Source: Rhizobiales bacterium Ga0077545
GTDB taxonomy: Bacteria; Pseudomonadota; Alphaproteobacteria; Rhizobiales; Methylopilaceae
DNA: 64,000 nt
Assembly (NCBI GenBank): GCA_001464335.1
Contig: LNEV01000012.1
Coordinates: forward strand, 56,206-120,205
Direction of reading: 5' to 3'
This document shows positions 27,362-34,877 of this stretch, piece after piece. The notes under the pieces are model-generated. The model saw only the letters and a program-made list of their open reading frames with translations. It was not told the origin of the DNA and made no database searches. Position numbers and translations under genes: made by a program. Within the stretch, counting starts at the first letter, position 1, and each line of letters begins with the position of its first letter.

Positions 27362-27448
27362 CCGGACACCTCCTTAGCAGGAGGCATAGCAGATCTTTGG
27401 TGGCAGTCAAGTCATTGAATTTAAAGAACAAAATCGATTTTTTTAGAT

Positions 27449-28654
27449 TTATTGCGGCTTCGGAAGTATGGACACCTTCTCGGCAGCGGTGAGCAGTTCT
27501 TCGTCTGCTAGATGTGCATATCGTGCGGTAGTATTGGTGCTGTTATGGCCGAGCATCTTCCCGATCACGGCGAGGGGCACACCGCTCTTAAGCGCGAATG
27601 ATGCAAAACTATGCCTCAGGTCGTGCAGGCGGACATCGGTCAGACCGGCATTCTTGCGAACCCGTTGCCAGGGCCTTTGCAGATCAACCAAATGCCTTTC
27701 TGCCTTACCGCCCACAATGACGTAGGGATTGTTGTCAACACGGGGCAGTTCGGCCAAGACGGACCTAGCATCGCGGTTGAGCGCTATCGTCTTCTTGCCT
27801 GTCTTTGAAATGGGTAAACGAATGAATGTGCGTCCAGCGTCTATAAACGACCATTGCAAAGTAAGAATTTCGGACAATCGAGCGCCTGTGAAAATCAGAA
27901 GCCGAATTGCTGCGATTGCGTATTCGGATTCCGATTTATTCGAGGCCGCCGCACTCAGAGCGGACAGCAATCGACCGACCTCGTCGTGAGACAGAAAGCG
28001 CTCTCTAAACTTCTCCGGAAAACGTCTAACGGATCGGACGGGATTTGTGTGCACGGGCCGAAAGCTCCATCTCTCGGCAAGATTGAACATCGTCGACAAC
28101 AGAGTGAGGCATCGGTTAGCAACACCCGCCCCACCTGTCGTCACCTTGCCCCCGCCCTGCGATCTTCTACGAGCGATCACATCGGTTACCGCAGTCCGTC
28201 CGCTGCGAACGGCATCGTGGAATGCCGCTATGTGAGTCTCAGTGATCTCATCAACGAAGAAATGGCCTAATAGCGGCAGAATGTGATTTTTGAGATTCTG
28301 CTCGTCTGTGCGTACGCTCGACGGGCGTTTGTGAGGATGAGCATGCTGGACGAGATAGCGTTCCGCCAAGCCAACGATCTTCATGCGTTTATGTCTTGGC
28401 AGGCGCGGATCTAATCCCTGACGAATGGTGCCGAGCAATTTAAGCGCTTCGTCGCGCGCCGTATCCGGTGTCCAAACGCCGTGCTGACCGATGGTGATCC
28501 AACGCTGTTTGCCTCGGATAGTCGTGCAAACGAAATAAGACGGTCGTCGAGTTTGCTTGCGGACACCGAAGCCCGGCACTGAACTGTCCCACACAGTCTG
28601 GTTCTGGGCCATCAAATCCACGACCCGCTTCGATATCCGTATTTTGTCCGGCAT
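27449..28654 (-). CDS. int: Tyrosine integrase of the tRNA-Gly island
   Basis: The 401-residue phage-type integrase has an N-terminal arm/SAM-like region. The catalytic domain carries TGARLSEILTLQW (first Arg), HDLRHSFASFALKSGVPLAV (His-x-x-Arg) and LGHNSTNTTARYAH (His and the nucleophilic Tyr). It lies 133 bp from attR and probably integrated the island at tRNA-Gly. It appears intact. Confidence 0.96.
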   Translation of the reverse strand: MPDKIRISKRVVDLMAQNQTVWDSSVPGFGVRKQTRRPSYFVCTTIRGKQRWITIGQHGVWTPDTARDEALKLLGTIRQGLDPRLPRHKRMKIVGLAERYLVQHAHPHKRPSSVRTDEQNLKNHILPLLGHFFVDEITETHIAAFHDAVRSGRTAVTDVIARRRSQGGGKVTTGGAGVANRCLTLLSTMFNLAERWSFRPVHTNPVRSVRRFPEKFRERFLSHDEVGRLLSALSAAASNKSESEYAIAAIRLLIFTGARLSEILTLQWSFIDAGRTFIRLPISKTGKKTIALNRDARSVLAELPRVDNNPYVIVGGKAERHLVDLQRPWQRVRKNAGLTDVRLHDLRHSFASFALKSGVPLAVIGKMLGHNSTNTTARYAHLADEELLTAAEKVSILPKPQ

Positions 28655-28787
28655 GTCTTCTAGCCACGATTTAGCTACGTCCCCGCGACGAAGCGAGGCG
28701 CACTAAAGCGCACTTCCCGGATCGAATAAAAGATACTACACAGTGAAAAGGTATTTTAGGGTAGGTGCGGGTAGCCGAATGAACACA

Positions 28788-28832
28788 TTCCCAAGCTGAA
28801 TGTCGTGGGTTCGATTCCCATCGCCCGCTCCA
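28788..28832 (+). repeat. attR: 45-bp copy of the tRNA-Gly 3' half
   Basis: This is the perfect second copy of 13113-13157. The sequence just upstream (GCGGGTAG at 28768) weakly imitates the tRNA 5' half but cannot fold as a tRNA. It marks the right end of the island. Confidence 0.95.
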
Positions 28833-29023
28833 GTTCGCTGTATCCGATCGTTCTAACCGATCCTTCACGGTTCGGTTGTAGAGTTGAGGATCGCGGATGG
28901 ATGCATCCCCGATGCCGGGCAAGGTGAAAACCTCAAAGCAGATGCCCGTACTCGACCGGGATCGAAAGGTGATCTGACACCTGATCTTCCCGGCTCGTGA
29001 CGAACGCTGGATAAGGTGTGCCG

Positions 29024-29308
29024 ATGGGTTGGGTTGCTGCTGGTCTGTTCTTGCTTCTTTCGCTCCTGCTGTTCGCGCTCAACACGCGTCTGGCCATACA
29101 GGTGCGGGCTGCGAGGTTCTGCTACATCAGCATGAGCGATTTCGCCGCCGAGCTTATCCACGAGGATGACGACGCTCGCCGCAAGGACTGGAGCGAAAAG
29201 CTCGCGCATCATCGCGATCTGTTCCGAAAAGCCGGCGTGACGCCGGTTCTCGACACCGAGCTTCGTAGCTCTCCCCAAACCCGCTCGAAAGACAGCGTCG
29301 CGTCCTGA
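29024..29308 (+). CDS. Small membrane-anchored hypothetical protein
   Basis: This 94-residue product starts at ATG 29024 with one N-terminal transmembrane helix (AAGLFLLLSLLLFALNT) and then a charged cytoplasmic or periplasmic tail including EDDDARRKDWSEKLAHH. I recognise no family. It is the first backbone gene after attR. Confidence 0.5.
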   Translation: MGWVAAGLFLLLSLLLFALNTRLAIQVRAARFCYISMSDFAAELIHEDDDARRKDWSEKLAHHRDLFRKAGVTPVLDTELRSSPQTRSKDSVAS

Positions 29309-29341
29309 AGGCCGCCCGCGAGGGACGGACAGCGCGAGCGC

Positions 29342-29596
29342 TTATTTCACCGCGGGATCGACGCCCTTGAGGGTGTTCAACTGTTCTTCCTTGGGGCTGC
29401 CCATCTCCGGCGGGTGAGCTTTCTGGCCTTGCGTCGCGGGCTCGGTCGAGCTGCGGCCGGTCTCTGGACGCTGTTCCTTCATGTTTGTGTCCGTGGCCTT
29501 CTCTTTCGTCTGCGTGGCCGTTTCGGCGACAGCTGCGGAGAAGGTGGGAACGACGATGCAGAAGGCAATCAGAAGGATGGATAGAATGCGTGTCAT
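29342..29596 (-). CDS. Small secreted hypothetical protein
   Basis: The 84-residue product has a clear signal peptide (RILSILLIAFCIVVPTFSAAV, cleavage after AVA near residue 24). A hydrophilic, low-complexity Glu/Thr/Pro/Lys-rich mature part is probably disordered and periplasmic. No known domain is visible. A GGGAGGAG-type ribosome-binding site precedes the start. Confidence 0.6.
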   Translation of the reverse strand: MTRILSILLIAFCIVVPTFSAAVAETATQTKEKATDTNMKEQRPETGRSSTEPATQGQKAHPPEMGSPKEEQLNTLKGVDPAVK

Positions 29597-29731
29597 CTTT
29601 TGCTCCTCCCAATGGAGGCAGCAGTCTGCGCGACTTCGGCTCGTTCACGAATAGTCGTTAGGTTAAACGGACGTAATCACATCCGTCTAATTCGATCGGC
29701 GTCCGGTCTGGCCCCGCTGGTCGACCCGCGT

Positions 29732-29956
29732 TCAGCCGGCCGCTGAGCCCGCCTTCTTCTTTTTACGCGCCGTCTTTTCGGCAGGCTGTTCCGCCTCGGC
29801 GCCGGTTTCCCGGGCAAGCCTCTGCTCGCGAAGCTTTCGGGTGAGGGCAACGCGCTTTGCGTCTTCTTCTCCGATGATCGACATGGCGATGCGTGTCGTT
29901 GCGTCGGCCTTCTGCTCTCTGGGGGACGAAAGAGGACCTGTCTGGACAATCTTCAT
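29732..29956 (-). CDS. Small hypothetical protein with basic tail
   Basis: This 74-residue hydrophilic protein has a central helical segment (EEDAKRVALTRKLREQRLAR) and ends in a Lys/Ala-rich tail (KTARKKKKAG). GGAAAGGAAA lies upstream of the start. No family is recognised; the tail could bind nucleic acid but this is only a composition argument. Confidence 0.5.
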   Translation of the reverse strand: MKIVQTGPLSSPREQKADATTRIAMSIIGEEDAKRVALTRKLREQRLARETGAEAEQPAEKTARKKKKAGSAAG

Positions 29957-30031
29957 ATTGTTTCCTTTCCGGATAAAAAGCCGGGTCTCCCCAGCCTCTC
30001 GCGAGCCTTGCGTATGCTGCGCGCCGCGTTT

Positions 30032-30181
30032 TCAGTCGTGATGGACAAGAGTTCCGATGTCCCGCCAGGATATGGCGTTGTCTCCGGAACCCAGAAAAAC
30101 AAGTAAGCCCGCGACCAGCAGCGTGATCAGCAGGAGCCAGTTGATGAGGTTCGCCCGCTGCGTGTAGCGGGCCATCAGCAT
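30032..30181 (-). CDS. Small single-pass membrane protein
   Basis: The 49-residue product starts MLMARYTQRANLINWLLL, with one transmembrane helix (NWLLLITLLVAGLLVFLG) and a short polar tail. The open frame extends further upstream, but those residues overlap the next gene and look non-coding. The function is unknown. Confidence 0.4.
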   Translation of the reverse strand: MLMARYTQRANLINWLLLITLLVAGLLVFLGSGDNAISWRDIGTLVHHD

Positions 30182-30215
30182 GTACGTCTCGGGCGCAGGG
30201 CGGCCGAATGGTCTG

Positions 30216-30467
30216 TCAAAGCGATACGGAGCGCCGTGCCGGCGATGCGAAAACGTTCGCGTGTTCCGAAACGGGCCGCGAGCAAATCTGGTTCTGGGAG
30301 ACCATCCGGTCGGCGATCTCTGCGTCGCTGCGGATGCGATATTGGGGGTAACCGTCGGACGCGGTCGGTAGAAGCCCGGTGACGACATAGTCGCCGCGCA
30401 ATGCATTTCGCGGCGTCCGGAGCCATTCGACCCGGTCGCCTACCGAAAATTCGTGTTTTTGTTGCAT
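30216..30467 (-). CDS. Small hypothetical protein with SH3-like fold pattern
   Basis: The 83-residue product MQQKHEFSVGDRVEWLRTPR onward contains GDYVVTGLLPTASDGYPQYR and RSDAEIADRMVSQNQI. This is a short beta-barrel-like pattern seen in many uncharacterised alphaproteobacterial proteins. ATG 30467 has GGAG upstream; the longer frame to 30581 would cross a hairpin terminator and is unlikely. Confidence 0.6.
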   Translation of the reverse strand: MQQKHEFSVGDRVEWLRTPRNALRGDYVVTGLLPTASDGYPQYRIRSDAEIADRMVSQNQICSRPVSEHANVFASPARRSVSL

Positions 30468-30559
30468 CCGGAGAGAGTGGGCCTTTCGCGGGAACAAAAC
30501 AAGGACGAGTGCCGCGAATGTGACCGGAACAGCGCCAAAAAAGGGGTTTTTTGGGAGCT

Positions 30560-30628
30560 TTAGAAGAAAAAAGCCCCGCACGAAGCGGGGCTCAAGTCTT
30601 GGGAGAAGGAGAAACGCCTTCCGTCATT
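30560..30628 (-). ncRNA. Candidate small RNA with CU-rich motif and intrinsic terminator
   Basis: On the minus strand, a 20-25-nt segment containing TTTCTCCTTCTCCC is followed by a strong hairpin (AGCCCCGC / GCGGGGCT, 30592-30572) and a T-run. The terminator has no minus-strand gene in front of it. A short transcript starting near the TATGAT-like box at 30642-30637 would explain it. The CU-rich stretch could pair with ribosome-binding sites. This is inference from layout. Confidence 0.35.
30572..30592 (-). terminator. Intrinsic terminator, minus strand
   Basis: A perfect 8-bp GC-rich stem with a 5-nt loop is followed on the minus strand by TTTTTTCTTC. No leftward protein-coding gene lies directly upstream. 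Confidence 0.8.
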
Positions 30629-30631
30629 GCT

Positions 30632-30646
30632 GGTATATCATATACC
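30632..30646. promoter_or_regulatory. 15-bp palindrome in the dadA upstream region
   Basis: GGTATAT-C-ATATACC is a perfect inverted repeat about 160 bp before the glycine riboswitch. It resembles operators of GntR-family regulators of amino- or organic-acid genes. No cognate regulator is adjacent. Confidence 0.4.
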
Positions 30647-30806
30647 GGATGCCACCAATAGTCGGATAGTCGTAGAACTACGAGTTACGTGCGGCGAGCT
30701 GTCGCGCATACGCGATTTTCGAGTCGCCCAAGGCCTTGCTCCCGCGCGCCTTTCGCCGCTGCGCTTTAAAGTCGTTCCCGATTGGGGTAATATAACGACG
30801 TTCATC

Positions 30807-30980
30807 CAGGAGAACGCTCGCTCCGGCGAGATACCGAAGGCGCAAGACCCGAAAACGCTCAGGTCAGATACTGGATGGATTGACGTGATCTGGAGAGCGT
30901 CCCGCAAGGGGCCGCCGAAGGGGCAAGTGAGGGACGAACGTCCCTCATGAATCTCTCAGGCAAAAGGACAGATCAGGGTG
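30807..30980 (+). promoter_or_regulatory. Tandem glycine riboswitch upstream of the DadA-like gene
   Basis: Two consecutive aptamer-like units are visible. The first (about 30807-30876) has GGAGAACGCTCGCTCC, ACCGAAGGCGCAA and a later CGCTCAGGTCAGATACTGGA. The second (about 30891-30975) has GGAGAGCGTCCC, GCCGAAGGGGCAA and CTCTCAGGCAAAAGGACAG. The GAAGG-GCAA and CTCTCAGGCAAAAGGAC elements are diagnostic of the glycine (gcvT) riboswitch. Downstream GCCGATCCCCTGAG and the ribosome-binding site lie before the start at 31016. Confidence 0.9.
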
Positions 30981-31015
30981 CCGATCCCCTGAGTTCCTTT
31001 TGGAGAGATTTTTTC

Positions 31016-32254
31016 ATGCGCCACATCGCAATCATTGGAGCCGGTATTACCGGCGTGACGACAGCCTATGCCCTGTCCGAAAAGGGCTATGCCGTCACCG
31101 TGCTCGACCGCAACCGCTACGCCGCCATGGAAACCTCGTTCGCCAATGGCGGCCAGCTCTCGGCCTCCAATGCGGAGGTCTGGAACAATTGGGCGACGGT
31201 TCTGAAGGGCATCAAATGGATGTTCCGCGCCGATGCGCCGCTTCTCATGAACCCGAAGCCGAGCTGGCACAAATATTCCTGGATGGCGGAATTCGTCGCC
31301 AACATCCCGCATTACCGCGCCAACACGATCGAGACCACGCGCCTTGCCATACAGGGCCGTAAATTCATGTTCGACATGGCCGAGCGGGAGAACATCGATT
31401 TCGATCTCGAAAAGCGCGGCATCCTGCATGTCTATCAGGACAAGGCCGAATTCGATCATGCGAGCGATGTGAACAAGCTTCTGATCGAGGGCGGTCTCGA
31501 CCGCCACGCGGTGACGCCGGACGAAATCAAGGCCATCGAACCCGCGCTGCAGGGCACGTTTCATGGCGGGTTCTTCACGCCCTCGGATTCGACGGGCGAC
31601 ATCCACAAATTCACACGCGGCCTTGCCGATGCGTGCGTACGGCGCGGCGTCAAATTCATTCTCGATGCCGATGTCACCAAGCTCGACGCCTCGGGCAGCC
31701 GCCCGCGCGTGACGTGGATGGACAATGCCGGTGCCGATGCGGGCATGCAGAAGACGCTCGAGGTGGACGGTCTGGTCGTCTGTGCGGGCAGCTACAGCCG
31801 CGCCTTTGCGAAAATGCTGGGCGATCGCGTCAACATCTATCCGGTCAAAGGCTATTCGATCACCGTCATGCTGGACGATGAGGAGAGCCGTTCCGGGGCG
31901 CCCTGGGTCAGCCTGCTGGACGATCGCGCCAAGATCGTCACCAGCCGCTACCACGACAGGTTCCGCGTCGCCGGCACGGCCGAGTTCAACGGCTTCAACC
32001 GCGACATCCGCTTCGACCGCATCAAGCCGATGGTCGATTGGGTCAACCGCTTCTTCCCGCGCGTGAACACAAGCCAGAGCGTGCCGTGGGCGGGGCTTCG
32101 CCCCATGATGCCGAACATGCTGCCCCGCGTCGGCGCGGGATCGCGGCCGGGCGTGTTCTACAACACCGGCCACGGCCATCTGGGCTGGACCCTGTCGGCG
32201 GCAACCGCCGAAATCATCGCGGCGCAGATCGAGACCGATCTCCCGGCTACGTGA
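31016..32254 (+). CDS. dadA: D-amino acid dehydrogenase/glycine oxidase-like FAD oxidoreductase
   Basis: The 412-residue DAO-family flavoenzyme begins MRHIAIIGAGITGVTTAYAL, a complete FAD-binding motif. It has the second DadA block ASNAEVWNNW and the C-terminal TGHGHLGWTLSAATAEIIA. DadA proteins oxidise D-amino acids to 2-oxo acids and feed electrons to the respiratory chain. The tandem glycine riboswitch in its leader suggests glycine, or an amino acid turned over with it, is the physiological signal or substrate. The start is ATG 31016, preceded by TGGAGAG; the in-frame ATG at 30947 lies inside the riboswitch and is rejected. Confidence 0.9.
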   Translation: MRHIAIIGAGITGVTTAYALSEKGYAVTVLDRNRYAAMETSFANGGQLSASNAEVWNNWATVLKGIKWMFRADAPLLMNPKPSWHKYSWMAEFVANIPHYRANTIETTRLAIQGRKFMFDMAERENIDFDLEKRGILHVYQDKAEFDHASDVNKLLIEGGLDRHAVTPDEIKAIEPALQGTFHGGFFTPSDSTGDIHKFTRGLADACVRRGVKFILDADVTKLDASGSRPRVTWMDNAGADAGMQKTLEVDGLVVCAGSYSRAFAKMLGDRVNIYPVKGYSITVMLDDEESRSGAPWVSLLDDRAKIVTSRYHDRFRVAGTAEFNGFNRDIRFDRIKPMVDWVNRFFPRVNTSQSVPWAGLRPMMPNMLPRVGAGSRPGVFYNTGHGHLGWTLSAATAEIIAAQIETDLPAT

Positions 32255-32313
32255 TTGCCCGGAGGCGCAAGGTCGCAGGCCGAGCGCGGGGCGAAGGTGT
32301 ATAAGGCGCGTCC

Positions 32314-32913
32314 ATGACGAAGAAGACCATCCGCCCCTCGCTCATCGCCGGGCCGCTACTGTTCCTCGCGGGACTGATCGGCCTCGGCGTTGCCTTTTTC
32401 GCGCTGAAGCCCCCACAGGCGATTGTCGACACCGGCTCGCTGGTCGGCGGCCCGTTCGAACTCGTCGATCAGAACGGAAAGACGTTTACCGACAAGGATC
32501 TCAGCGGAAAGCCGTTCCTCGTGTTCTTCGGCTTCACGCAGTGTCCGGACATCTGCCCGACAAAGCTTTTCGAAATATCGCAGGTCCTGAAGCTTCTCGA
32601 AGAGGATGCACCGGAGGTTTCGGCGCTCTTCATCAGCGTCGATCCGGAACGCGACACGCCCGATGTCATGAAGCGCTATGTGTCGAGCTTCAGCCCGAAG
32701 ATCGTCGGTCTCACCGGCGACCAGGCGAAGGTGGACGCGGCGGTGAAGGCGTACCGCGCCTACGCCAAGAAAGTACCGACGGAGGGCGGGTCCTACACGA
32801 TGGACCACACCTCTCTGGTTTATCTGATGAACGGCGAAGGCAAGTTCGTAACATCGCTCGATATGAGCCGCCGCGACACCGAGATCGCCGACGAGATCAA
32901 AAGCCGTCTTTGA
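32314..32913 (+). CDS. SCO1/SenC family copper chaperone
   Basis: The 199-residue protein has an N-terminal membrane anchor (LIAGPLLFLAGLIGLGVAFF) and a thioredoxin-fold domain. The copper-binding motif is FTQCPDICPT, with the distal histidine in MDHTSLVYL. Sco proteins deliver copper to the CuA site of cytochrome oxidase or manage thiol state in the periplasm. Its 3' end overlaps the convergent glycosyltransferase gene by 17 bp. Confidence 0.95.
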   Translation: MTKKTIRPSLIAGPLLFLAGLIGLGVAFFALKPPQAIVDTGSLVGGPFELVDQNGKTFTDKDLSGKPFLVFFGFTQCPDICPTKLFEISQVLKLLEEDAPEVSALFISVDPERDTPDVMKRYVSSFSPKIVGLTGDQAKVDAAVKAYRAYAKKVPTEGGSYTMDHTSLVYLMNGEGKFVTSLDMSRRDTEIADEIKSRL

Positions 32914-34795
32914 TCTGCTCTTCGTAGAGCGATGTACGGGCAAGTCCGTGATCGGTCTTTTCCCATTTGAACGGCGCGCGCAGGAGCTGCCAGGCCGCGC
33001 GCCAGGCGGCGAGCGATCCCAGAAGCCAATAGGCCGGGACCGTGGGTATCCAGATCGCGACGCCTTTGAGCCGCCGCCGGTCGGCGCCGATCGCCGCGAG
33101 CGCCATCGCGGTTCCGAACCCCAGAACAAGATTGAAACCGTGGATCGCAAAAGGCGGAACGCTGTGCCAGGCATCCGCCGGCGTGAGCCAGACGCCGCCC
33201 GCGATATCCTTCATGACGCCGAACAGGAAGATCGGAAGAATGAGCGCGCTGACCCAGACGCCGCCGATAAAAGCGTGGAAGGTCAGAAAGTTCACAAGGC
33301 CGAGTTCGCGGTACAGACGCAGCGGCTGACGCATGTGCAGCGTCCACGTCATCATATAGCCCTTCATCCAGCGCGTTCGCTGCCGCACCCATGACGCGGT
33401 CCGGTTCGGTGCTTCCTCCCAGGTGGAGGAGGCGATGACGGTGGCGCTGTGGCCGAGCCGCGCGAGGCGCAGGCCAAGATCCGCATCCTCGGTGACGTTC
33501 CATGCGTCCCAGCCGCCGATCCGGTCGAGAACGGCGGTGCGGAAATGGTTCGATGTGCCGCCGAGCGGGAAAAGAAGCCGGGTGCGTGCCAGCGCGGGAA
33601 GCAGCGCGTCGAACAGCCCGGCATATTCCAGAGCGAAGATGCGCGTCAGCCATCCATCGGCGGAATTGTCGATGACAAGGCGTGCCTGTACGCAGGCGCG
33701 GTGAGCGGGGCCGTCCGAAAAAGCGCGGACGGCGGCGCGCAATTGGCCGGGGTCCGGGCGGTCCTCCGCGTCGAAAACGGTCAGCAGTGAGCCGCGCGCG
33801 AGCGCAAGCCCCGCATTGAGTGCACGAGGCTTGGTGCGCGGTCCACCTTCTGGAACCGTCACGACAGTGATGTGCGGACCCAGCCTGACGTTCCGGAGAG
33901 CCCGGGAGGTCTCGGAATCGTCCGGCTCGATCAGGATTTTGATGTCGAGCCGTGCTTCGGGATAATCGAGATCGGACAGAGCTGCGATCAGAGCGGGCAC
34001 GACGGACGGCTCGCGATAAAGCGGCACGAGAATTGTGTAGATCGGCAGCATGGCGTCGGGAATGCGCGGTACGGTCGGCTCCGGCACATCGGGCCAGATG
34101 GCCAGAAGGCGCAGCACGGTCAACGTCATGAACAGCAGCCCGAACGCGATGTTCGCCTCAAGCGGCGCGACGATGGCCGCGAAGAGGGAGGTCGCGATCA
34201 CGAGACAGGCAAAGGCGGCGCTGATGCGGGAGATGGCGGTTCCCCGCGCCGAAAACCGGGCATCGAGCCGTGCGGGGCCTTCCTCGATCCGCGCGGCAAG
34301 GTCGGCGTAGGTCGTCCGCACAACAGCTTCCGTAAACCGTTGAGGCGTCGCAAGCCGCGCGCGAAGCCGGATGTGCGGCTCCGCTTCGATGCGCCGCGCG
34401 AGTTCGAGCACGCTGCGGCCGCGCAGCGAGACGACGAGGTCTCCGTTCGCGAGCCGCAGGATGCCGCTTTGCATCGCAGCGCGGGCGTCGTCCGCTGCAA
34501 GCGCGCCGTGGACGGCATCGTGCGCATCCAGAACTTCTACACCGAGCTTTCCGGCAAGCCGTTCGGCAAGATAATCCGGGTCTTCATTCGTGCAGGACAG
34601 CAGGGCGTCGAGCACGGGCACGCCCGAATCTTCGGCATGCCGGGTGGCAAGATCGAGGTCCGAGGGTGAAACGGTCCTGGACAGCAGCGATGCTTCGGCC
34701 GCGAGCTCCTCCGCCGTCGGAATTTCGTCTTCCGGGGCGGCAAGGATGGATGCGCGCGTTGCCGCGCGCACGGACTGTGCCGTTGAAAAACGCAT
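32897..34795 (-). CDS. Membrane glycosyltransferase family 2 with N-terminal MshEN-like region
   Basis: The 632-residue product starts MRFSTAQSVRAATRASILAA. The region from about 50 to 170 (LDLATRHAEDSGVPVLDALL, YLAERLAGKLGVEVLD) resembles the type II secretion GspE N-terminal/MshEN domain, which can bind c-di-GMP. Two transmembrane helices then lead to the GT2 domain, with TVFDAEDRPDPG, TEDADLGLRLA and the processive-enzyme motif QRTRW at 472-476. Further helices follow (ALILPIFLFGVM, GFGTAMALAAIG). It likely builds or exports a polysaccharide. The long upstream frame overlaps the divergent gene and is rejected. Confidence 0.85.
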   Translation of the reverse strand: MRFSTAQSVRAATRASILAAPEDEIPTAEELAAEASLLSRTVSPSDLDLATRHAEDSGVPVLDALLSCTNEDPDYLAERLAGKLGVEVLDAHDAVHGALAADDARAAMQSGILRLANGDLVVSLRGRSVLELARRIEAEPHIRLRARLATPQRFTEAVVRTTYADLAARIEEGPARLDARFSARGTAISRISAAFACLVIATSLFAAIVAPLEANIAFGLLFMTLTVLRLLAIWPDVPEPTVPRIPDAMLPIYTILVPLYREPSVVPALIAALSDLDYPEARLDIKILIEPDDSETSRALRNVRLGPHITVVTVPEGGPRTKPRALNAGLALARGSLLTVFDAEDRPDPGQLRAAVRAFSDGPAHRACVQARLVIDNSADGWLTRIFALEYAGLFDALLPALARTRLLFPLGGTSNHFRTAVLDRIGGWDAWNVTEDADLGLRLARLGHSATVIASSTWEEAPNRTASWVRQRTRWMKGYMMTWTLHMRQPLRLYRELGLVNFLTFHAFIGGVWVSALILPIFLFGVMKDIAGGVWLTPADAWHSVPPFAIHGFNLVLGFGTAMALAAIGADRRRLKGVAIWIPTVPAYWLLGSLAAWRAAWQLLRAPFKWEKTDHGLARTSLYEEQIKDGF

Positions 34796-34877
34796 TCGCC
34801 CCCCAGCGAATTTCGACAAGCGCTTCCAGCGCCTCCGCCGAACCAGTATAAACGCGCCCTGCGGACTTTGAGGCCGA

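Larger units (their letters stand above)
13113..28832. mobile_element. Genomic island integrated at tRNA-Gly(CCC), about 15.7 kb
   Basis: The element is bounded by perfect 45-bp tRNA-derived repeats. It ends with a tyrosine integrase facing inward from attR and an excisionase-like gene. The interior is visibly more AT-rich than the flanking backbone. Cargo includes a STAND-phosphoribosyltransferase protein, a GntR-ABC transporter-CapA cassette, a serine recombinase, a possible HUH nuclease and ribbon-helix-helix proteins. No conjugation genes are visible, so it would be a non-self-transmissible or mobilisable element. Confidence 0.92.

Noticed and set aside
28671..28922. Leftward open frame ending near attR with a SGRWESNPRH stretch
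   Set aside because: This peptide string is a well-known artefact of translating the antisense of tRNA sequence, and the frame covers the attR tRNA copy.
30627..30950. Open frame of 107 codons over the dadA upstream region
   Set aside because: It covers both glycine riboswitch aptamers and has no family-like sequence; the RNA structure explains the conservation.
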